This document shows, piece by piece, positions 52,810-64,000 of a stretch of 64,000 bases of DNA. How positions within the stretch are numbered: the stretch's first letter is position 1; each line of letters opens with the position of its first letter. The notes beneath the pieces were generated by a model. It did no database searches. It saw only the letters and a program-made list of their open reading frames with translations, and was not told the DNA's origin. Both the position numbers and the translations under genes were made by a program. This DNA comes from Gossypium raimondii. Its lineage: Eukaryota; Streptophyta; Magnoliopsida; Malvales; Malvaceae. The stretch lies in assembly GCF_025698545.1 (NCBI RefSeq), contig NC_068575.1, forward strand, positions 47,749,980 to 47,813,979. Direction: 5' to 3'.

Positions 52810-55666
52810 TGTAATGGCCCAAATTTAAAATTATCGGAATAGTGGTTTCGTAACCACAAATCCAATTTAAAGAGAAATTTATTTTAATATTTTTGCATGA
52901 ATATTGATATGATAGGAAAAATCGTATGAAAATATCGATAGAAAAATTTTCTTGATTAAGCGGTTAGTTAGAAAAAGAAATTATTGAAGAAATTAGGTAA
53001 AATAAGATATCGAGACTTGATCTCAGAAACCGAGTCAAAAATATTTTTATAAATATTTATGAAGTGTTAGTAATATGGTATTAAAATTTCGTTAGAAAAT
53101 TTTAATGTTTGGGTAGTCAATTAAGTAAAAAGGACTAAATTGAAAAAGGTGTAAAAGTTACTAGAGGGATTAAATAGCTCCATTGTGAAATGAGGAGGGA
53201 CATAAATTGAAAATAACCCCAAAAGGAGATATTTTGGGCGGCATACGCTGAGAAAAATCAGGAGAATTGAAGAAATAAGGGTAAAATTGGAATATTACAA
53301 AATTTGCTTTAAAAGTTAGAACTAAAGTGGAATTATCTAGATTTCTCTTTATTTTTCTGCATTCCCATCAGCCAAAAATGTCCTAAGGGTTTCTTCAAGC
53401 TGGTTTTTCATAATTTTTGCACCAAGTGAGTTAATTCTTGCCTTTTTCTTGTAATTTTTGTGTTTCTAAGACTTTTACAACTAGGTCCTATTACTAAATT
53501 CATTAGTTTTTGATTTTATGAATGAATTTGAAAGTTTCTATGAATATGTGCTGGAATTTTATGAGGAAATAGGATGAAATTGATGATTTAATTTGTTTAT
53601 GAGATGATTTTATTAGGTAATTCCAATAGAAATTGATTTGTAGGACCTAATTGTGAAAAAGTTTGGAATTAAAGTTTAGTGCTGAAATTCTGATTTCCAA
53701 AGGTTATAAGGTAGTTTAAAGTGATATAATAAAGTGTTGATTGAGAAAAATCAGCTCAATTGAGAGGTTAATTGAGCAGGGACGAAATTATCATTGTTGA
53801 AAGTTTAAGGGAAAAATGGTAATTAACACCATGCACTAAAACAGTTTTGGACAGCAGCAGTACTCTGACTTTGAAAAATCACCAAAAATTGTAGAGATAG
53901 AATTAGAGGATGAATAAAATATGAAATTAAAGCTTATTGAGTCTAGTTTCTTATAAAAGAAACGGTGTAAGAAATGGAATTGTAAATCATGAGATATAAT
54001 AGATTTTGTGAGACAAGGTCAGAATGAATTCGGGTTCCCCTGTTTTGACTTTTGAAAATCATTAAAAATTGTACAAAAATTATTATGAGTTATAATTTAT
54101 ATGCTTAGAATCCTTAATGAGTCTATTTTCTGAAGAAATAAAGGGAAGCATCATCCTAATTCTGTACAGTGAGATAATTAATTTTTAGTGAAGAGGGGTC
54201 AGAACTGTCATACAGTGAAACAGGGGAAACTTTAAAGAATAAACTGTACTTATTGGCTAAACCAAAAATTCTGAAATTTTTATGGTAAGAAGATATGTGA
54301 GTCTAGTTTTAGGTAAAATTAACGGATCTTAATTTGGAGTTCTTTAGCTCAAGATATAAATAATTTAGTGACTGTGACTCAGTGAAGCAGCTTTGAATGC
54401 ACTATAAATAATAATGGAATTGTAGAGAAAGTTACATATGAACATGAAATGTATTAGATTAATGATTAAATTTATTTATTTAGATCCGGAAAATTAAAAT
54501 ACGAAGCAAGATCGAGGAAAAGAAAAAGTTCGGGATTAGTAGATTTTTGGTTATGAACAAGTGTCGAGGTAAGTTCGTGTAACTTGAATTATATTCATAA
54601 ATGCTTGAAATGTTTGTTATTGATGTGAATATGAGTTGGATGTTTATTGTATGATAATTGATGAAGTATTGATATTCTTGATGAAAAGAGAAAATAAATC
54701 CCGGTTGAATGAAAGGAAAAATTCGATGGATCTCTGAAAAGGAATTGACGGTAAAAAGGATCTAGCCCGGACGGGTGATCCTATCCTGATATAGCCCTCC
54801 CGAAGAATATGTGGAAAATGGATTTAGCCCGGACGGGTAATCCGAATTAGGGTCTGAATTTAGCCTGGACTGGTAATTCAGATCCAAGCTCATTAGAGTA
54901 ATTGTCGTTGCAGGGGATTTAGCCTGGACTGGTAATCCCGACAATACTCTGTGAGTTTATATTACAGGGGATTTAGCCTGGACTGGTAATCCCGCTGTAA
55001 GGATGAGGTTCGCGGGAGTGTGCTCTCTGAAATGGAAATGTGCGCACATGAATATGAATTGACGGACCCGGATTTGTACACTTAGGTGTACCCCTGAATA
55101 TCCATCGAAATTCCAAGTAGTTCAACGGGATAAATATGGAAAAATAACAAGGAAATGGAAATCATGGAATTGATGAGCTCATCAATCATTTATCTTTGTA
55201 ATGAATTTGTATGAGGTTGAGTTTGTATGTGATAGGTATATGTTTATGTGAATTGGATGTGTGCTTGTGTTATTAAATGATGGATGTATAAGTATGGTAA
55301 GTATAATTCCTGTTGCATGAACTTACTAAGCACAAAGTGCTTACCCTGTTTCTTTTTCCCCTGTTTGTAGAGTTAAGAGCTCGGAGGTCGGATTTGGTTG
55401 GAGACACATCACACTATCAATCTCGAGATCTCGGTACATAAAGGAACTTTATTTTGGAAATTAATGGCATGTATAAGCTAGTAAATTAGATGTTAATGTG
55501 AAATGAATGTATGGTTAGCCATTGGTATGGCTAACAAATTTTGGTTTTGGTATGTGATGAAATTATCTTATGAATATGATAAATCTATCTTGAAAAAAAA
55601 ATTCGGTAAAATCTGGTAATGCCTCATACTCTATTTCGGCGACGAGTACGGGTAGGGGGTATTACA
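52810..55666 (+). mobile_element. Gypsy-type solo LTR with perfect 5-bp target duplication
   Basis: It runs from TGTAATGGCCC to GGGGGTATTACA, flanked by AATCA at 52805-52809 and 55667-55671; 2857 bp. Both flanks belong to the same copia LTR, confirming a clean insertion. No internal region is left, so it is a solo LTR. It carries a five-unit hairpin array at 54758-54993. Confidence 0.9.
54758..54993. repeat. Five dispersed hairpin units (GGATTTAGCC...GGTAATCC)
   Basis: Units at 54758, 54820, 54854, 54913 and 54967 read GGATTTAGCCTGGACTGGTAATCC or close variants. Each is self-complementary (GGGATT pairs with AATCCC). Spacing is irregular (34-62 bp). A related motif occurs inverted at about 57720-57795 in the next LTR. 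Confidence 0.8.
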
Positions 55667-56212
55667 AATCACATGCTCAGGATTTAGGTAAGCCACACTA
55701 TGAATGTCACAAGTGAATAAATCTATATAAAATCTAGAACTTAATTCAACTTGGGTCCTATCTAATGTATTGTCACTCCAAAGAATCACATCTATGTCTC
55801 TATCTTTTAGGAGTCATCCATTTTGATACCCAAGACAATGTATCTTCTCAATTGAATTTAACAGACGACATAATAGCCTACTATGGACTATTTAAATTAA
55901 CTACTAATATAAGTAGTTTTCTCGCATTATTTAACTACTAATATAAGTAGTTTTCTCGCATTATGATCCTGCCATATAATACAACTTAATACAAGTTAAA
56001 CGTTAAGTAATCAATGAGTCAATATTTGCTTGTTTATTTTGCTTTGCGTGCAAAAACCATTAAGGACAAATACAAACAATATTAATGTAAATGTTGGAAT
56101 TTTATTAAACTAATCTGTTTGAAAAATTACAATGGCATATAAAGAAAAACTACACTAAAGGCACTAGATCCCAACAATCTCCCATTTACCCTAGTGAAGT
56201 AAATGAATATAT

Positions 56213-58984
56213 TGTAACACCCCTCACCCGATCCTATCGTCAGGTCCGAATTACGGAATGCTAAATTCGTTTTTGGAGCAACTAGAGTAAAAAAACACAG
56301 TAAATAATATTTTACATATGCAGTTAAACATCAATCACAATCTATTTATAATAAACAATCAATTTTGTGTCTTAATCGAGCTTACGAAAGCTCTTTTGTC
56401 AACCCGAACTCGAAATAGGACCAAATTGTAAAATTTTAAAAGTTCAGGGTCAACTGTGTGATGTCATCCCTTCTATGTCGTGATGTTGTCAAAAAAATTT
56501 TTCACATTGCGACCTCAGGCCACTTGACGTCGCGACGTTACATATTGTCGGTCAACGTTGCGATGAGGAAAGATACTCGTTGGGACGGGGACCCTGTTTT
56601 TGGTAAAAATGAACCATTTGGTACCTATTCCAAGTTTCCAACAACAACCATTCAACATATCTACCACATACCAATTCCATTTGAATCAAAACATACCAAA
56701 TGAGTTCAAACATACAATTTCAACTTCATATTAAACATTCCATACCTATTCATCAATTAAACTTAACAATTCAATGCCATGGAATACATATCAACCAAGA
56801 TATCCAAATTCCAAACCTTACCTATGCCATACCAATTTGAAAAATACCATTTCACCTTATCTTCATACATTTATGTTCATTTTATCAACATGAACCAAAT
56901 CAACCATTCAACAATACATATATCAAGCATACCAGTCAAACATACCATTTCAACTAAGTATCATTTTAGCCATTCTACTTATCTCATTTCACCATATTAA
57001 ATATACCAAGTTCAAAAGATTCATGATCCTCCTTTCCAAAGACATCAAACATTGCTTAGGTATGCATTACTAGTTCATATACTTTGCTTAACATTCAAAA
57101 ATCAACATTTGCCATAATCATCCCAAACCTTTTAATTCACCATAACTTGTATACATATTATATATATATACATGCCAAAATCTTAGACTCAAAAAGACCA
57201 AATAGCTACTGACTCAGTAATAGTGTGAGCTCTAAGACGACCCGACTTGACATGTTCTGCAGTGTGACAATCTATAAGGAAAAGAGAAAGCAAACTAGGT
57301 AAACATATAAATTGCTTAGCAAGTGCATAGACATTAAACAAAACTTACCTTATCTTTCAATTAAATACTATAAGCTACCATAATTTTGGCATAGTTTGGC
57401 TAGACATGGCAAATCACAACATCAACAAGGTGAGCATTAGTTTAAAATGAATCCACATATAAAACCACAAGTGTTCAATATGCCAATTCATGACACATTA
57501 GATAACAATTTCAAGCTCATTCAATCAAGAGATAATATAATCACATACATGTCTAAAATGTTATTTCAATTACATTGTTCATGATCAATTCAACATTTAT
57601 CTTTTTAACAAGTTCATTCCATTTCATTTCAATTTCTCGTTTCCACCTTAATCGTTTCACCCGATGAACCTTAGTAAACGGGGTCGGATACACATGTATC
57701 TACACCACACCAGTTACTCGTCTGATCTAAATATATATATCCGTCTGGGCTAAACCTTTAAAACGACATCAAGTTACTCATCTGGGCTAAACCTATGTCA
57801 TATGTATTTATAAGTCCGCAACAAATGTTGGATCTCAGTAATATATGTAATCAATCCCGTATAAGCGCGCACAAGACCCTTTTAGCATGCCAATTGTATC
57901 CTAACATTTACTAAGTTCACATGGACATCTTTAACACATGTAAACATTTCTTTTCAATTTAGTCTAATTCTAGCATTTTGAACCAATTCACAACCAAACA
58001 CATAAATAATTACAAATCAAATATACAACAACCTATATAAAAAAAAAATCATATAAACTTACCTGATCAAAACAACAAACAAGTTGAATCTTCAGGGACT
58101 AATAAACAATTTTAGCTTTTCATCGATTATCTCCGATTTGATCCAATTCTTGATCTATACAATTATTCCATTCAATTTATCAATACGAAACATTTATACA
58201 TTATGTAATGACATGTATGAACCTATATAATCTTATTTTTATACCCTTAAGGTTTTACATTTTTCAATTTAGTCCCGACATCAAAATAACCATATCTTTT
58301 AATTTTGAGTCTCGATTTAAAACCGACTTTAATTACATCATTTAGAGACCCTATACTATCTATTTATACCAAAATTTCACAAAAATTAGATTTTATTCAC
58401 TTTAGTCCTTATGTACAAAACTATCAAGTAAATGTTACAATCTAGTCCTTTTCATAATCTAAGCTTAAAATCTATCAATTTAACATCAATTTCTTCAAGA
58501 AATAAACAATTAAAACTTTAAAAATTTTGCAAATTGGTACATGAGCTAGCTAAATCAAGCTACCATGACCTCAAAAACATATAAATTACAAAAAAAAAAA
58601 CTTGAAAATACCTTAAAATTGAGGGCCAAAAGTTTAAAGCTTTGAAACCCTTTTATCCCCTTTTTTTTTCTTAGGTTGGATGGTTGAAGAAGAAAAAGAT
58701 GAGCATCTCCACTTAAATTTGTTATATATACTTTAATTAAAATCGTAATCACCTAATTAAATTAACTTAATCCATCATTAACAATTATAAGTGGAATCTT
58801 TCATCATCAAGCATTAACTTATAATAAAAAATGGTTTAATTACCATTTTGGACCTTGGACTAATTGCACTTTAATTCCCTAAGTCTTTGGCCAATTAAAA
58901 ACTTATAGCGAAAAGACTTTTACAATTTAGTCCTTATACCTTAATAAGCAATTAATTCAGCAATTAATTCCACATTGTATAACA
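56213..58984 (-). mobile_element. Gypsy-type LTR with adjacent polypurine tract (minus orientation)
   Basis: On the minus strand it runs from TGTTATACAATG (58984) to GGGGTGTTACA (56213); 2772 bp. Just upstream on that strand lies GGTCAAGGGGGCAGAA (58985-59000), a good polypurine tract, so this looks like the 3' LTR of an otherwise lost element. It shares 5' sequence with the truncated LTR at 52080-52640, and GTTTAGCCCAGATGAGTAAC motifs at 57720-57795 with the 52810 LTR. Confidence 0.7.
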
Positions 58985-59033
58985 TTCTGCCCCCTTGACC
59001 AATTGTATTGCATATAATTCACCCCCTTAAGCC

Positions 59034-59468
59034 TAGGGGTGTGCAAATTTCGGGTAAAACCGAATTAATTTGGTTAACTGGCTGAATTCGGTTAATCGAT
59101 CGGTTAATCGATCAGTTAACCGAATTAATTTGGTTGGGGGTCGGTTAATAACTTTTTGAAAGTTTGATTAATGGTTAATTCGGTTCAAAATCGGTTAATT
59201 AATCGAAAATTTATAGTTTTTATATACATTTTACATATATTAAATTCAGTTAAATTTTTATATGTTTTATACTTGTTTTAACCAAAAAACAAAAACAAAA
59301 AACATATAAATTTCGGTTAATTTGGTTAACCGACAGAATTAACTGAAATAGTTCGGTTTGGTTAATTTTTTTTAAAAATTTTTGGTTTGATTAATGGTTA
59401 AGGGTTTAAAAGGGTCTATTAATTCGATTAATGGTTATTCGGGTCGGTTAACGAATTGAACACCCCTA
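59034..59468. mobile_element. hAT-type MITE
   Basis: Ends TAGGGGTGTGCAA...TTGAACACCCCTA; flanks cttaagcc (59026-59033) and tttaagcc (59469-59476), an 8-bp duplication with one mismatch. 435 bp, rich in GGTTAAT/CGGTT motifs, no coding capacity. It sits in the internal remnant just upstream of the gypsy 3' LTR. Confidence 0.85.
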
Positions 59469-59794
59469 TTTAAGCCATAAGGTTATACTTTATATTAACA
59501 AAGTATTTGTCAATTTTTAATTGTATAACTTGAATAATAATAAAATATTAATGTATGATGGGCCTTGAAACACTAAGCTTAGAAACCCAATATGGACTTT
59601 AAAGCCAAATTACAGAATTAATCGATTTGGCCTATACCCATACATATTAGGTTAGTGACTTTTTTATGTTAAAAAAAGGTCATTTGGATTTAGAAGTTTC
59701 GCCCCCCTTGGACTAAAATCCTGGATCCATCCCTGTTTCTAATCAATATGTTTTATTCGTTTATGATTTCTCATTTTCTTAGTATTAGCTATTG

Positions 59795-60290
59795 TCACAT
59801 TGTCATCGCAATACAATGTAATAGTTTTCTCCATACTAGGAACGACTTCGACATCAGCAAGGAACTTCCGAAGTCAAATTGCTTCTTTTGTTACTTCAAA
59901 AGCAACCACATATTTGACCTCCATAGTGGAGCCAACACTACAACTTTGCCCAACACTTCATCATACCATGGCTCTGTTGTCTATTGCAAAAACACAACAC
60001 GACATCAATTTCCACGAATCCAGATACATTTGAAAGTCAAAGCTTGTATATCCAATGAGAGTTAAGCCCCCTCCAGAATATACTAACGTATAATCTCTCA
60101 TTCTCCGTAAACATTTGAGTATGTGCTTAACAAATTGCAGGCGTTTTAGACCAGGATTTACCTGATATAGACTTACCAATTCTACTACAAAACAAATATT
60201 TGGACGTGTGCATAACATTGCATACATGAGACTTCTTACTAACAAAGAATATAAAACCTTTCTCATATGCTCACTTTCTTCCATTGTCTT
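59795..60290 (-). pseudogene. Copia polyprotein fragment (end of reverse transcriptase and RNase H)
   Basis: Minus-strand frame 60284-59961 reads PYxSxxGSLMYAM-like (LLVRSLMYAMLCTRPNICFV), then LKRLQFVKHILKCLRRMRDY, TLVYSGG and an IGYTSFDF block. After a frameshift it continues with STMEVKYVVAFEVTKEAI, LRKFLADVEVVPSMEKTITL and YCDDN. These are the classic copia RT/RNase H junction and RNase H motifs (DxDF, STxExEY, CDN). Stops and frameshifts show it is dead. LTRs and the upstream domains are absent. Confidence 0.9.
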
Positions 60291-61438
60291 GGGACAATTC
60301 TCTAAAAGAAGATAAAAGCTAATACAGGAGGTTGTGTACCTTTCTTTGAATCAGCTATAACAAAATATTACAATATCTTGTTCATGTATAAAGTTTGTGA
60401 TAAAACCATCACTTTATTATTTCAATCCTTAAGGATTCTATGGGTTCCACAAGTTCTCACATTAGATTGAATTTCATAAAATCTATCTCTACATTGCTTC
60501 ATCAAATTTGAAATATAGAATTTTGTGATAACACATGTATCCAAGATTTGGAATACGAATTCTTTGATTTATTTCAATTAAAACAAATTCTATTGCAAAC
60601 CAAACGTGAGATGATTTTTTTTATTCCATTATCGCAGTTCTCTTTAAAAAAATAAGGATATTTCTAAAAGAATTCTTAAACTGTGCTATTTTAATATTAC
60701 ATGGTTTTGATGGGGTGGACATGAATAGTTTTAGATGAATCTCAGCAGAGCTTAGAGTTTTTAACTTTTTTCCTCTATTAATAGATTCATGATGTAACAT
60801 GATTCATATCACTATACATACATGATATGGCATTACCTTGATATGGATATCTTGAATCTCACATATATCAGTTTTGACTTCAAGATTTATGGATGTTGAA
60901 TTCCTCACCAAATTTTCGCTATCCTTTTTCCTCCAACACCATAAATATACCCAAACGTTTAACTTTTTCAATTAAACCTTGAATCATTTAATTTGAAATA
61001 TTTGGTAAATGCCAACCAAATTATTTTCATCAAACCTAGTTAAGTTTGAATCTTTGTCTAGAGAAGGATTTCGATCCAACTCTAATCCTTATTTGAAAAC
61101 TTATTTTTTTTTAAAAAGAAAAAACTTTATCCACCTTTAACATTTAAAAAGTTTACCCAAATAAGAAAAACATCATTCATGTCTTGTAGTAGTAAGACAT
61201 AACCTTGACTGCAATGGAAAATTCTAGTCTTCCTATCACCTATTGCCTGATTCAAGTCTCAATCACACCATCTATCATCAAACACGGCAAAGCAAGAGTA
61301 CAGACAAGTGACAAACATGGGTACCATCCGCTATTTAGGGACCTTCCTTATGTTAAAAAACACAAAAAGTACACAACTAAAATTATTCGCAAAATATTTG
61401 AGGAGATGATTACCAACTAAACTTTTTGGTCTTCCACC
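60291..61438. other. Intergenic stretch
   Basis: No supported gene. It probably contains further decayed copia sequence next to 60290 and the 3' flank of the aminopeptidase gene near 61438. Confidence 0.4.

Positions 61439-64000
<2,562 letters not shown>

Larger units (their letters stand above)
52641..56176 (-). mobile_element. Copia LTR and polypurine tract, interrupted by a solo LTR
   Basis: Two blocks of one copia LTR, 55667-56176 and 52641-52809, flank the solo LTR at 52810-55666. On the minus strand it starts TGTTGGGATCTAGTGCC at 56176, immediately preceded by the polypurine tract AAATGGGAGAT (56177-56187), so it is a 3' LTR. It shares the TTTTTGCACGCAAAGCAAAA and GTCGTCTGTTAAATTC-type blocks with the copies at 38029 and 40389. 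A perfect 38-bp tandem duplication (TTTAACTACTAATATAAGTA...) lies near 55889-55964. Confidence 0.65.

Overview
The window is plant nuclear DNA, most likely from a dicot of the mallow family and probably cotton (Gossypium). Support: large AT-rich gene deserts, multi-exon genes with GT-AG introns and plant-specific domain versions, and several very long (2.6-3.3 kb) LTRs, one carrying the CACACGG...CGTGTG arrays I associate with Malvaceae gypsy LTRs. The genus is an inference from memory, not a database match.

Six genes look intact or are only cut by the window edge. The 5' part of a TFIIE alpha-subunit gene (minus, runs off the left edge) lies at 123-850. A two-exon gene for an uncharacterised plant-specific basic protein (minus) lies at 12944-13632. 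A four-exon ribosomal protein eL13 gene (plus) lies at 25015-26207, behind a telo-box/TATA/site II promoter. An intronless hybrid proline-rich cell-wall protein (plus) lies at 32365-33216. An intronless secreted leucine-rich-repeat protein (plus) lies at 43653-44909. An eight-exon chloroplast coproporphyrinogen III oxidase (minus) lies at 46305-50363. A seventh gene, the 3' half of methionine aminopeptidase 2 (minus), runs off the right edge from 61439. These are unrelated housekeeping or cell-wall genes; I see no operon-like or pathway link between them.

The space between genes is mostly transposon debris in readable layers. Solo gypsy-type LTRs with perfect 5-bp target duplications lie at 8745-11390 (GTAAG) and 52810-55666 (AATCA). 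A related LTR without a clear duplication is at 3446-6708, and a minus-strand LTR next to its polypurine tract is at 56213-58984. hAT-type MITEs with 8-bp duplications sit at 4940-5379 (inside an LTR) and 59034-59468. A MULE-type MITE with a 9-bp duplication is at 1382-2037. Copia LTRs (one pair inverted, 38029-40389), L1-type LINE reverse transcriptase and RNase H fragments, a long-TIR foldback element (40636-41069), SINE-like remnants and microsatellites fill the rest. No intact gag-pol is present.

The most unusual segment is about 16.7-21.1 kb. Broken pieces of two unrelated genes, FLX-LIKE 2 (flowering-time coiled-coil protein) and the C-terminal exon of an SnRK2 kinase, lie about 1 kb apart on the same strand. 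They are bracketed by inverted, hAT-like terminal and subterminal sequences. This looks like a gene-capturing (Pack-type) TIR transposon. All three premature stops are C-to-T or G-to-A changes, as expected if the copy was methylated.
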